Below, one piece after another: positions 23,945 through 32,193 of a stretch of DNA of 32,953 nt. The stretch is from assembly GCA_001438985.1 (NCBI GenBank), contig LIAZ01000001.1, positions 1 through 32,953 of the forward strand. The letters are read 5' to 3'. Both the position numbers and the translations under genes were made by a program. The stretch is from Acidimicrobium sp. BACL17 MAG-120823-bin42 (GTDB taxonomy: Bacteria; Actinomycetota; Acidimicrobiia; Acidimicrobiales; Ilumatobacteraceae). How positions within the stretch are numbered: the first letter of the stretch is position 1; each line of letters begins with the position of its first letter. A model generated the notes under the pieces. That model was not told where the DNA came from, searched no databases, and saw nothing but the letters and a program-made list of their open reading frames with translations.

Positions 23945-24769
23945 ATGCCCGAAAGTACCAGTCGACCAAGGGTGACTGTTCCCGACGTCATTGCGCGCAA
24001 GAACCATCATCTGCCGCTGACCATGATCACGGCTTACGACGCCACATTCGCAAAGATCGTCGATGAGTCTGGTGTCGACATGATTCTCGTTGGAGATTCC
24101 GTGGGTTCAGTGGTACAAGGTGTTGCTAACACCATTCCCGTAACGCTTGAGGAAATGGAATATCACGTTCGCCTTGTTGCGCGTGCCAATCCGCGGGCGT
24201 TGATCATTGGCGATCTACCGTTTGGCTCATACCAAGTGAATACTGAGCAAGCAGTACGCAGCGCTATTCGACTGGTTAAGGCAGGTGCTGCTGCAGTAAA
24301 ACTTGAGGGCGGCGTCACGATGCAGGACGCGATTGCAGCTATCTCTCGAGTTGATATTCCAGTAATGGGCCACATCGGACTCACTCCCCAGAGCTATCAC
24401 CGAATGGGCGGCCACCGAGTCCAAGGTCGCGCAGAAGGTCGCGATCCAGGTGGCAAAGAACGATTGCTCGAAGACGCTCATTCCGTTGAGCAAGCAGGAG
24501 CATTTGCAGTGGTCATTGAGGGTGTTCCTCGAGAATTAGCGCGAGAAATCACTCAGAAAATTTCAATACCAACCATAGGAATCGGGGCCGGACCGGATTG
24601 TGATGGTCAGGTACTCGTACTGCATGACATCCTCGGTCTCAGCCCGAATAATTTGAAGTTCACTCGCAAGTATGCAAATGTCCGCGAACTGAGCATTCAG
24701 GCATGTTCGGAGTTTGTGCACGAAGTACGTGCACGACAATGGCCCGATGACGACCATTCTTTTCACTGA
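23945..24769 (+). CDS. panB: 3-methyl-2-oxobutanoate hydroxymethyltransferase
   Basis: 274 residues, the standard length. It transfers a hydroxymethyl group from methylene-tetrahydrofolate to ketoisovalerate, the first committed step to pantothenate. MITAYDATFAKIVDE (about 27-41), ILVGDSVGSVVQG (metal ligand at D51), GHIGLTPQSYHRMGGHRVQGR and VIEGVPRELA (catalytic glutamate) are all present, as is IGIGAGPDCDGQVLV. It overlaps panC by 23 nt, so the two pathway enzymes are coupled. Confidence 0.96.
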   Translation: MPESTSRPRVTVPDVIARKNHHLPLTMITAYDATFAKIVDESGVDMILVGDSVGSVVQGVANTIPVTLEEMEYHVRLVARANPRALIIGDLPFGSYQVNTEQAVRSAIRLVKAGAAAVKLEGGVTMQDAIAAISRVDIPVMGHIGLTPQSYHRMGGHRVQGRAEGRDPGGKERLLEDAHSVEQAGAFAVVIEGVPRELAREITQKISIPTIGIGAGPDCDGQVLVLHDILGLSPNNLKFTRKYANVRELSIQACSEFVHEVRARQWPDDDHSFH

Positions 24770-25595
24770 TACTCATCAGTTTGCTGACTGGCTGGCGACC
24801 AAGCGAGACAGCACCATTGTTGGTTTTGTACCGACCATGGGTGCATTACATGAAGGACATGGTTCATTATTTGAGCTTGCTAGATCACAGTGCGACCTTG
24901 TGATTGCAAGCATTTATGTCAACAATCTTCAGTTCAATTCATCCTCAGATTTTGATCGCTACCCCCGAACGCTTGATGAGGATGTCGCCATGTGTCAATC
25001 GCGCAGCGTTGATGCGGTGTGGGCTCCATCACAACTCGATCTATTTCCAGATGGACAGCAACTACTCACAACTGGTGAAAATGCCCTCGAGTACGAAGGC
25101 AGAGATCGGCCAGGTCATTTTGTCGGTGTAGCAACTGTTGTTGATCGTTTGTTATCAATCGTTGCACCAGACCGCATGTATCTCGGGGCTAAGGATCACC
25201 AGCAAATCTCTGTCATTACGTCAATGTGCGGTCAGCTTCATCAATATGTCAACATCGTCCGCTGCCCTACCATTCGAGAACATGACGGTCTTGCGATATC
25301 GAGTCGCAACCGATTTCTCACTCAACACGGTCGAAGCCAAGCCCCAATCATCTCATTGGCTCTTCAACATATGATCGACACGTGGAGAGCAGGCGAAACC
25401 GAACCGACCACACTGATCGCTCAAGCAACGTCTGAACTCCAGAACATAAATGGTGCGACTGTTCACTACATTGCAGTGCTTGATGGACACGAGATGCAAC
25501 TGACAATGAGTGTCAAACAAGGAGATACGGCAATCATTGCGGTATCGATAGATAACGTTCGCTTGATTGACAACATGCAATTTGTCAACGTTTGA
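24747..25595 (+). CDS. panC: Pantothenate synthetase
   Basis: About 282 residues from ATG at 24747 (MTTILFTDTHQF); an earlier frame start at 24714 adds a non-family leader. It joins pantoate and beta-alanine with ATP. FVPTMGALHEGH holds the HIGH-type motif, DFDRYPRTLDED the pantoate-site segment, KDHQQISVI the lysine region and SSRNRFL the KMSKS-like loop. The usual FVNPxQF reads YVNNLQF here, with N replacing P. Its 3' end overlaps the convergent ProA-like gene by 11 nt. Beta-alanine supply (PanD) is not encoded in the window. Confidence 0.95.
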   Translation: MTTILFTDTHQFADWLATKRDSTIVGFVPTMGALHEGHGSLFELARSQCDLVIASIYVNNLQFNSSSDFDRYPRTLDEDVAMCQSRSVDAVWAPSQLDLFPDGQQLLTTGENALEYEGRDRPGHFVGVATVVDRLLSIVAPDRMYLGAKDHQQISVITSMCGQLHQYVNIVRCPTIREHDGLAISSRNRFLTQHGRSQAPIISLALQHMIDTWRAGETEPTTLIAQATSELQNINGATVHYIAVLDGHEMQLTMSVKQGDTAIIAVSIDNVRLIDNMQFVNV

Positions 25596-27042
25596 CGGTG
25601 GTATCGATCTGAGTCATCCGATAGCGGATCGTGTAGACAGAATCGCCACTCAGAATTCCCCCTCTGCCAAGCGAACGTCCCAACTGCCAATTTGATAAAC
25701 CGAGTTCTGGCTTGTTCAGCGCATACTGGCCGTCGACCCAGCGAGTCATACCGTTCCCGAAGAATGGTGCATTACTTGTGCTCCACGCATGTTCGTGTTC
25801 GTCTTGATGTACTGACAATACCGACAACACGAATTGAGGAGAGTGCATGTTGAATAATTCAACTGCAGAGGCAATATTCTTAGCTATCACGAGCGTTACT
25901 TCAGGTGTTGTCTCCCATTCCCATTCCTTGGAGAGATCTAACTCATCGGTGATTTCTACAACCACGCCTGACGATACATCGGCCAGATCGATGCCGAGAT
26001 GAACCAACTGCTGCTCCACGTTTGATGAAATATGAACGATGGGCCGCACACCGTTGCGTAAGCCACTTTTACCAATTCCTTTGAAAAGGGTTGAAATAAT
26101 CTCGCATGCGGCTTTCTCCAGTATCACGATCGTGTTCAGCGTGTTGCACACCTTGCGGTCGAGCGAATGCAAAATAATGTCTTCTAATCCAGCGAGATCG
26201 TCATACTGAGAAACCACTGCCCATGCGCCGCCAGTCCCGTGCAGACTGACAGGAATGCCATGTTGTTGTGCAATGTTTCCCAGCAGCGCAACTGAAGCGC
26301 CGCTTCCACGCGCAACTGCCAATGCAATCCCGTCGTTGGAAAACAACGCCCAGGCAGAAGCATGCGTGATGCTTGGCAATAACATCACGCAATGCTCTGG
26401 TAAACCAGCTTCAATAAGCGACGGATGTACTGCGACCCTCATCAACGCCTCGGCAGTGTTGTAGGCATCGCTCCCGATCCGAAACACACAGGTGTTTCGA
26501 CTGCGTATCACCCCAGTGGCATCAGCCAACACATTAGGTCGTCCTTCAAAAACGAATCCGACCAATCCCAATGCACACTGGCGCGCCTCCACAGACCAAC
26601 CCGAATGCTCTATATGTGCAACATGATCTTGCACTGCCACCATGTCCTGCCATAGACCAAGTGCGTCAATCATGTCTTTACGCATACTGGGAGTCAACCC
26701 GAGACGCGTAGTTGACCGACCACGTTGTTTAGCTTGTTCAACGTCGTTCTCATTGACAACCATAACTTCGGCCATGAGCACATCATCGGCTAGTCGATCT
26801 GCAAACAGCCTAAAAAACGTCGATATCTGATCGTCGCTGGCAGATTGCAACAAAGAAAATGCCCTCCGCGATAGTTCCACAACTTGTCCAACAATGTCTA
26901 TTTCAGTTTTTGGGATAAGCATTAATTGCCCATCTGTTGAAGCCACGATGCGGTCACCATCCGAAAATTGATCCGCTATGGCAGCACCAATGGTGATCAA
27001 TTTTCCGTTGACAAGAATTCGATCTGTTGCTCGCACACTCAT
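25585..27042 (-). CDS. ProA-family (glutamate-5-semialdehyde dehydrogenase-like) protein, divergent
   Basis: 485 residues, versus about 415-420 for typical ProA. About 48 extra N-terminal residues precede the dehydrogenase core. ProA landmarks are recognisable but drifted: LGLVGFVFEGRPNV (about 158-171), a region aligning with the PRGG motif that reads ARGSGAS, KVCNTLNTIVIL with the catalytic cysteine at about C299, and an ending GRGGILSGDSVYTIRYRM. No proB is nearby. It could be the real proline enzyme of this lineage or a paralogue with another acyl-phosphate or aldehyde substrate. The ATG has a Shine-Dalgarno AAGGTGA. It overlaps panC at the 3' end by 11 nt. Confidence 0.78.
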   Translation of the reverse strand: MSVRATDRILVNGKLITIGAAIADQFSDGDRIVASTDGQLMLIPKTEIDIVGQVVELSRRAFSLLQSASDDQISTFFRLFADRLADDVLMAEVMVVNENDVEQAKQRGRSTTRLGLTPSMRKDMIDALGLWQDMVAVQDHVAHIEHSGWSVEARQCALGLVGFVFEGRPNVLADATGVIRSRNTCVFRIGSDAYNTAEALMRVAVHPSLIEAGLPEHCVMLLPSITHASAWALFSNDGIALAVARGSGASVALLGNIAQQHGIPVSLHGTGGAWAVVSQYDDLAGLEDIILHSLDRKVCNTLNTIVILEKAACEIISTLFKGIGKSGLRNGVRPIVHISSNVEQQLVHLGIDLADVSSGVVVEITDELDLSKEWEWETTPEVTLVIAKNIASAVELFNMHSPQFVLSVLSVHQDEHEHAWSTSNAPFFGNGMTRWVDGQYALNKPELGLSNWQLGRSLGRGGILSGDSVYTIRYRMTQIDTTVKR

Positions 27043-27074
27043 TGTTTCACCTTCATTGACATATCGTAGATCGC

Positions 27075-27080
27075 TAAGAT
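27075..27080 (+). promoter_or_regulatory. -10 box, leaderless type, for the MBL-fold gene
   Basis: TAAGAT, then TGAGGT, then GTG at 27087. A perfect TTGACA lies at 27056-27061, but at 13 bp spacing it is too close to act as the normal -35. Confidence 0.42.
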
Positions 27081-27086
27081 TGAGGT

Positions 27087-27797
27087 GTGGATAATCGTCT
27101 GTATTTCAAGCAACTTTTGTCGGGACGGGATTTTGCCTGTGGCGATCAAATGGCAAGCCAAATGGTCAATTTCGTCTACGCCATCGGCGATCTTGTCACA
27201 CGCGAATGCGTGATTGTTGATCCGGCCTACGCAGTCAATGAACTTGCTTCAATTGTCCAAGCCGATGACATGGTCATCAGTGGAGTGCTTGGAACTCATT
27301 ACCATCCCGATCATTTAGGTGGATCAATGATGGGTTGGAATATTGAAGGTATTTCAACCTTGCTAGATGTTGTTGACGTGCCGATTCACATCAATCGTTA
27401 CGAATCCGAATGGGTTCAAAAAACCACGGGCGTTTCTTCGAATTTACTCTCACTTCACGATGCAGGAGACATCATCCGTATCGGAGAGATTGATATCACA
27501 CTGCTTCACACACCTGGTCACACACCAGGAAGTCAATGCTTCCTCGTGGACAACAAACTTGTATCAGGCGACACGCTGTTTTTAGAAGGATGTGGCCGAA
27601 CTGACCTGCCTGGCTCTAATCCTGATGACATGTTCGATAGTTTGACGCTGCTGTCAACGCTCCCCGATGACGTGATTGTGTTTCCAGGACATCAGTACTC
27701 TCAACCGGCGCAGATGTTGATGGGTGATGTGCGCTCGTCGAACTATGTCTTCAAGCCAAAGACAAAAGAGGCTTGGCTGCAGTGGTTTGGTCGGTAG
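27087..27797 (+). CDS. MBL-fold metallo-hydrolase (glyoxalase II-like)
   Basis: 236 residues. The metallo-beta-lactamase motif THYHPDHLGG (H71, H73, D75, H76), the later H145 in HTPGHTPGS, D162 in SGDTLF and FPGHQYSQ form the two-metal site. CGRTDLPG and the layout match glyoxalase II or persulfide-dioxygenase-like hydrolases. The short C-terminal region (about 200-236) lacks the full glyoxalase II substrate domain, so a generic thioester or related substrate is safer. GTG at 27087 is the likely leaderless start. It ends 3 nt before the convergent TSUP gene. Confidence 0.88.
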   Translation: MDNRLYFKQLLSGRDFACGDQMASQMVNFVYAIGDLVTRECVIVDPAYAVNELASIVQADDMVISGVLGTHYHPDHLGGSMMGWNIEGISTLLDVVDVPIHINRYESEWVQKTTGVSSNLLSLHDAGDIIRIGEIDITLLHTPGHTPGSQCFLVDNKLVSGDTLFLEGCGRTDLPGSNPDDMFDSLTLLSTLPDDVIVFPGHQYSQPAQMLMGDVRSSNYVFKPKTKEAWLQWFGR

Positions 27798-27800
27798 AAG

Positions 27801-28541
27801 TCAGCCGCTTAACCCACCATAGATACTGCTCAATGCACCAAAACTGAGCAGAAGCAAGACCGCGTTTCTAAAACGCAACGGATCAATGCGTTTCCTTACG
27901 ACTCGTCCTATCAGCACGCCTACCACCATCACAGGCAACACAACCGTTGCCAGCATTAAGTCCGTTATCGCAATTTCACCAAATATCGCAAAGAGCGCAA
28001 TTCCGTAGAGGCCACTAACCAAAAAGATCATGTTCAAGGTTGCCCGAAAAACTTCGGGAGAGCTTCTGCGAGCCTGTAAAGCAAAAACTAACGGTGGGCC
28101 ATTGGTTGATGTGGACGTCAACAAAATACCGCTAATAATTCCCATGGCCCAATCAAGTCCGATATGGGCCTCGGATAGGTCGCTACCTCGAGACAACAAC
28201 AGCACTCCGAACAAGACCCCACACCCAAGAATGATTTTCAACACATCTTGGTTGGCGTAGATAAATACCGCAAGTCCCGCCGGTGCACCAAGAAATGAAG
28301 CGTACAGAAAACGTTTCACCTGAACTGTGTCTTGATCTTTACGCAAATCCCTGAATTGAAACACGTTGTTTGACGTTCCGATCAGTGAAGCAAGTATCAC
28401 TGCTGGTTGAAGCTCAATGACTTGAATGAGCAAAGGCACGGCTAGAAGCGCAAACCCAAAACCCACGACCGATTGCACAAACGCTGTGATTAATACGATT
28501 CCAGTGATAAAAACGAGCTCGATAACAGTGAGATCAATCAT
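27801..28541 (-). CDS. TSUP (TauE/SafE) family permease
   Basis: 246 residues with about eight hydrophobic helices. The N-terminal FVQSVVGFGFALLAVPLL and the internal LTSTSTNGPPLVFALQ are the repeated family motifs (GFG and NGPP). TSUP proteins move sulfite, sulfoacetate or other organic anions across the membrane. The start overlaps the aminotransferase stop as ATGA, so the two are co-expressed; the transported compound may be a substrate or product of that aminotransferase. That link is inference. Confidence 0.88.
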   Translation of the reverse strand: MIDLTVIELVFITGIVLITAFVQSVVGFGFALLAVPLLIQVIELQPAVILASLIGTSNNVFQFRDLRKDQDTVQVKRFLYASFLGAPAGLAVFIYANQDVLKIILGCGVLFGVLLLSRGSDLSEAHIGLDWAMGIISGILLTSTSTNGPPLVFALQARRSSPEVFRATLNMIFLVSGLYGIALFAIFGEIAITDLMLATVVLPVMVVGVLIGRVVRKRIDPLRFRNAVLLLLSFGALSSIYGGLSG

Positions 28542-29881
28542 TCGACCAATACTTTTACAGCTTGCTCAAAAATCTCGGAATGCTGGTCAACATTTGCCTC
28601 ACTGTGATGCGGTGTCATCAACGCCATATTGTGAAATGGTGTGAGGAGCACTCCCCTGTTGAGTGCCCACAGATGCATAAATGATTCAAGTGCATCATCC
28701 ACCGTTGCGGCGGCCTGAGCCCCATTAGTCGGGTGTTCTGCAAACCAATACTCTGCACGACAACCCAGCTGCTGGACAGTCCATGGAAGCGAGTAACGAT
28801 TGATAACTGATTGCACCGCCTCGCTCCAACGCGTTGCGAGTGGAATCGATATCGCAAAATCCTCTTCTCTCAGCGAATGTTGCAAGGTTGCTTTCATCGC
28901 TGCAGCACTTAGCGCACTACCACTCAGGGTTCCACCTATTCCAGAAACGTCAAGGTCATGTCCTTTCATCAGCATCTCAACTCGACTCGCAACATGTTGA
29001 GACATGCCATAGGCAGCAACAGGAACTCCTCCACCGATGGTTTTTCCGATCACCAGCATGTCTGGTTCAATCCCCCATAACCGTGAGGCCCCATTTGGTC
29101 CAGCGCAGATCGTGTGTGTTTCATCCATAATTAACAGCACGTCATATTGGGTTGTAAGACGGCGCACACCCTCAAGGTATCCAAGGGCGGGAAGAACAAT
29201 TCCAATATTTGTCAGTGCTGGTTCCATCAGAACGCACGCAACATCACCTATTTTCAAGGCGTCTTCCAACGCACCCAAATCGTTAAACGGAACTGCTCGC
29301 GTTGTTATCTCGGGGTTAACTTGAGGACCGATTGCACCAGGTCGGCTCACTGTCTTGTTGTTCTCATCAAGAATCACCAACGTTTCATCAACTGTTCCGT
29401 GATAACACCAGTCGTTGACCACAACTTTGCTTCGCCCGGTCAATTGTCTGGCAATACGCAGGCTAAATCGATTCGCATCAGTAGCGCTTAAACAAAACTG
29501 CCATTTTGGCAATCCGAACCGACTTGATAGATGATCGGCTACCCACGCGATGTCCTGCGACGGCAACATAGTTGTCAAACCAATACGAGATTGAGAACTA
29601 ATCGCCGCTGACACTTCCGGGGAAGAATGGCCAATCATTGCCCCCGTATCACCCAAACAAAAATCGACGTAGACATTGCCATCGATGTCAGTAATCGACC
29701 CGCCTGCGGCATTGGCCGCCACGATCGGAAATGGACCCGCCCAACGTTTCATCCATGGCATGGGCACCCCCGCAAGGAGGGAACCTGTGCTGTTCTTTGA
29801 TTGATCTTTGGACTTGGGATGACTCTTTTCAAACAGATTGATTTCTTGGTTCAGCAATTCAGGCAGACGCGGAAACAACAT
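28538..29881 (-). CDS. Class III PLP-dependent aminotransferase (glutamate-1-semialdehyde aminomutase-like)
   Basis: About 447 residues from ATG at 29881; a TTG start at 29911 is possible. PLP-fold landmarks are DVDG-type DIDGNVYVDFCLGD (about 65-78), MDETHTI with the cofactor aspartate (D253), and VIGKTIGGGVPVAAYG with the Schiff-base lysine (K280). GGTLSGSALSAAAM matches the GSA-aminomutase branch. The N-terminus (PMPWMKRWAGPFPIV) marks an uncharacterised subgroup rather than HemL proper. An omega- or beta-amino acid substrate is plausible given the neighbouring N-carbamoyl hydrolases. It is divergent from the M20 gene (52 bp). Confidence 0.85.
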   Translation of the reverse strand: MLFPRLPELLNQEINLFEKSHPKSKDQSKNSTGSLLAGVPMPWMKRWAGPFPIVAANAAGGSITDIDGNVYVDFCLGDTGAMIGHSSPEVSAAISSQSRIGLTTMLPSQDIAWVADHLSSRFGLPKWQFCLSATDANRFSLRIARQLTGRSKVVVNDWCYHGTVDETLVILDENNKTVSRPGAIGPQVNPEITTRAVPFNDLGALEDALKIGDVACVLMEPALTNIGIVLPALGYLEGVRRLTTQYDVLLIMDETHTICAGPNGASRLWGIEPDMLVIGKTIGGGVPVAAYGMSQHVASRVEMLMKGHDLDVSGIGGTLSGSALSAAAMKATLQHSLREEDFAISIPLATRWSEAVQSVINRYSLPWTVQQLGCRAEYWFAEHPTNGAQAAATVDDALESFMHLWALNRGVLLTPFHNMALMTPHHSEANVDQHSEIFEQAVKVLVE

Positions 29882-29921
29882 GAATACATTCTTATTGACG
29901 ACGAGGTGCAAACTGAACTTC

Positions 29922-29927
29922 TACACT
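29922..29927 (+). promoter_or_regulatory. -10 box, leaderless type, for the M20 amidohydrolase gene
   Basis: TACACT, then GACTAC, then ATG at 29934. This supports the internal ATG over the longer frame from 29838, which would overlap the divergent aminotransferase. Confidence 0.42.
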
Positions 29928-29933
29928 GACTAC

Positions 29934-31169
29934 ATGCCTGCACCACAAGTCAATGGCTCGCGCCTCATGGAACGGATCATGGCCTTAGCCGAGATATCTC
30001 CTATCCCTGGAGGAGGCAATTGTCGTCTGGCGTTAACTGATGAAGACAAACTCGGCCGTGATCTGGTAGTTACCTGGATGACTGATTTAGGTCTTCATGT
30101 CAGCATTGACGCAATCGGAAACATTGTAGGAACGTGGGAGGTTGGCTCAGGTGCTCCTGTAATGACGGGGTCGCATATTGACACGGTGAAAACCGGTGGA
30201 AAGTACGACGGGAATTACGGAGTCCTCGCAGGTTTGGAAGTCATCGAAACATGTCAACAATTGGGCATCGCTCCTCAGCGGCCACTTGCAGTCGCAATTT
30301 TTACCGACGAAGAAGGTGCGCGTTTTGCTCCGGACATGCTTGGTTCACTGGTGTATGTGGGTGGCATGTCAGTGGAGGAAGCTCTTGACATTCGCGCCAT
30401 TGATGGCCCGCGATTGGGCGATGAACTCGAGCGAATTGGATACGCCGGCAGTATTCCATGCCCTCAACCATCCCCTCATGCATTCGTCGAATTACATATC
30501 GAACAGGGTCCGATACTTGAATCCCGCAATATTCGAATCGGTGCAGTGACCGGCGTTCAGGGAATTTCTTGGACGGAAGTGACCATTATTGGTCAAAGCA
30601 ACCACGCAGGAACAACGCCTATGAACCTAAGACGCGACCCCGTTGTCGCATGTTCGGAAATTGGAAAGTTTGTCCATGATCTCGCATTGAGATACAGCGG
30701 AAATCAAGTTTGCACAGTTGGCAAGATCGACATCCATCCCAACCTTGTCAATGTTGTGCCTTCACAGGTGGTCATGACTTTAGATGTACGCAATACCGAC
30801 GAAGGCTTGCTGCAACAGGCTGAAGCAGAAATATCTCGCTTCATCGTCCAAATGGCCGAACGGGAAAACTTGGTGATTAATACGAGAACCTTGTCGCGTT
30901 TTGAACCTGTTGTTTTTGATACACGCGTTATTGACATCATTGCCAACCATGCATCAAGCCAAGGCAATTCAGTGGATTATCTCCCCTCGGGGGCAGGTCA
31001 TGACGCACAAATGCTCGCGCGCGTATGCCCCACAGCCATGATCTTTACTCAGAGCCAAAACGGACTCAGCCACAACCCAGCGGAGTACACGTCGCCCGAA
31101 GACCTCGAGGCTGGAGCAAACGTATTACTTGCGACCATGCTCACACTGTGCGAAACGTCTTTCGATTAA
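29934..31169 (+). CDS. M20-family N-carbamoyl-L-amino acid hydrolase / allantoate amidohydrolase-like enzyme
   Basis: About 411 residues, the normal size for the hydantoinase/carbamoylase group. Metal ligands: TGSHIDTVKTGGKYDGNYG (H81, D92), FTDEEGARF (E126/E127), ELHIEQGP (His) and LSHNPAEYT (C-terminal His). GTTPMNLRRDP and PSGAGHDAQMLA are family signatures of the lid/dimerisation domain and substrate site. Such enzymes remove the carbamoyl group from N-carbamoyl-L-amino acids or beta-ureidopropionate, or act on allantoate in purine breakdown; the sequence does not decide. It starts 52 bp from the divergent aminotransferase and is followed by a second carbamoyl hydrolase. Confidence 0.9.
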   Translation: MPAPQVNGSRLMERIMALAEISPIPGGGNCRLALTDEDKLGRDLVVTWMTDLGLHVSIDAIGNIVGTWEVGSGAPVMTGSHIDTVKTGGKYDGNYGVLAGLEVIETCQQLGIAPQRPLAVAIFTDEEGARFAPDMLGSLVYVGGMSVEEALDIRAIDGPRLGDELERIGYAGSIPCPQPSPHAFVELHIEQGPILESRNIRIGAVTGVQGISWTEVTIIGQSNHAGTTPMNLRRDPVVACSEIGKFVHDLALRYSGNQVCTVGKIDIHPNLVNVVPSQVVMTLDVRNTDEGLLQQAEAEISRFIVQMAERENLVINTRTLSRFEPVVFDTRVIDIIANHASSQGNSVDYLPSGAGHDAQMLARVCPTAMIFTQSQNGLSHNPAEYTSPEDLEAGANVLLATMLTLCETSFD

Positions 31170-31180
31170 CCATCGACAAT

Positions 31181-31186
31181 TAGGCT
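31181..31186 (+). promoter_or_regulatory. -10 box, leaderless type, for the carbon-nitrogen hydrolase gene
   Basis: TAGGCT, then GATTGGT, then ATG at 31194. The spacing is 7 nt. It falls in the 24-bp gap after the M20 gene. Confidence 0.38.
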
Positions 31187-31193
31187 GATTGGT

Positions 31194-32120
31194 ATGGCAA
31201 GAATCATTACCGTTGCTGCGGCTCAGATGGGTCCGATACAACGGGACCACACGCGAGAATCCTGTGTAGAAAGACTGATAACACTGTTACGCATTGCTCA
31301 CGACAAGGGCGCTGAACTTGTGGTATTCCCCGAACTTGCTCTCACCACATTTTTCCCTAGGTGGTTTGTCGATGATATTTCGCAAGCACATCACTGGTAT
31401 GAAACATCGATGCCAAATAAGAACACTCAGCCATTATTCGATGAAGCAAAACGACTCGGAATTGGTTTTTGCCTCGGCTATGCAGAGCTCACCGAAGCTG
31501 GCGAACGGTTTAACACACAAATCTTGGTTGATGCGCAAGGCAACACAGTCGCCAAGTATCGCAAGGTGCATATACCAGGGCATGCTGAACACGAACCGGA
31601 TCGACCATTTCAACATGCCGAGCGTTACTACTTCACTCCAAGCGATGAAGGTTTCGGCGTATGGAAGGCGTTTGGTGGCCGAATTGGAATGATGATCTGC
31701 AACGATCGACGCTGGCCCGAGTCGTACCGCGAAATGGGGCTACAGGGTGTCGAGATGATCTTGTGTGGTTACAACACGCCACTTCATTACGTGCCAGATC
31801 CATCGCAGGATCCACTCGCGGGGTTCCATAATTCACTCGTCATGCAAAGTGGCGCATATCAGAACGGCACCTTTGTTGTTGGTGTTGCCAAAGGCGGCGT
31901 TGAAGAGGGTGTCGACAGCCTCGCTGAGTCAACGATCATTGGTCCATCAGGAGAGATCCTGGCCAAAACCGTCACCTCTGCAGACGAAGTTGTCGTTGCT
32001 CGATGCGACCTTGATTGGTGCTACCAATACAAGAACACACTGTTTGACTTCGATCGATATCGCCGACCCGAGGTGTACACGCGAATCACCGCCCAACGTG
32101 GCGCCATTATTGCCGACTGA
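31194..32120 (+). CDS. Carbon-nitrogen hydrolase, N-carbamoyl-D-amino acid hydrolase-like
   Basis: 308 residues, close to the 304 of Agrobacterium D-carbamoylase, with strong similarity of motifs as I recall them. The nitrilase catalytic triad is E47 (FPELALTTFFPRW), K124 (YRKVHIPGH) and C169 (ICNDRRWPE). GYNTP, FHNSLVMQSGAYQNG and GPSGEI also match. The reaction is hydrolysis of N-carbamoyl-D-amino acids (or a related ureido compound) to amino acid, CO2 and ammonia. It follows the M20 gene by 24 bp and may have its own leaderless promoter. A hydantoinase gene is not in the window but may lie downstream. Confidence 0.92.
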   Translation: MARIITVAAAQMGPIQRDHTRESCVERLITLLRIAHDKGAELVVFPELALTTFFPRWFVDDISQAHHWYETSMPNKNTQPLFDEAKRLGIGFCLGYAELTEAGERFNTQILVDAQGNTVAKYRKVHIPGHAEHEPDRPFQHAERYYFTPSDEGFGVWKAFGGRIGMMICNDRRWPESYREMGLQGVEMILCGYNTPLHYVPDPSQDPLAGFHNSLVMQSGAYQNGTFVVGVAKGGVEEGVDSLAESTIIGPSGEILAKTVTSADEVVVARCDLDWCYQYKNTLFDFDRYRRPEVYTRITAQRGAIIAD

Positions 32121-32122
32121 TT

Positions 32123-32137
32123 TTTACATTCTGTAAA
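32123..32137. promoter_or_regulatory. Perfect inverted repeat TTTACA-TTC-TGTAAA, possible operator
   Basis: Two perfect 6-bp arms are separated by three bases, 3 nt after the carbon-nitrogen hydrolase stop and 56 nt before the molybdenum hydroxylase ATG. The size and symmetry fit a small dimeric repressor site (for instance GntR-type). The regulator is not in the window. Confidence 0.45.
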
Positions 32138-32193
32138 TCTCAAACCCAATGGGTGTATGGTTTAGAGAGAAACAGGGCATGTGGGGGTTAAAC

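Noticed and set aside
23915..24010. Longer N-terminus of the hexapeptide acyltransferase
   Set aside because: It would overlap the panB start by 66 bp and lacks family-like sequence; the ATG at 23914 fits better.
27056..27061. Perfect TTGACA as -35 of the MBL gene
   Set aside because: It is only 13 bp from the best -10 box; normal spacing is 16-18 bp. Probably coincidence, or used by another start.
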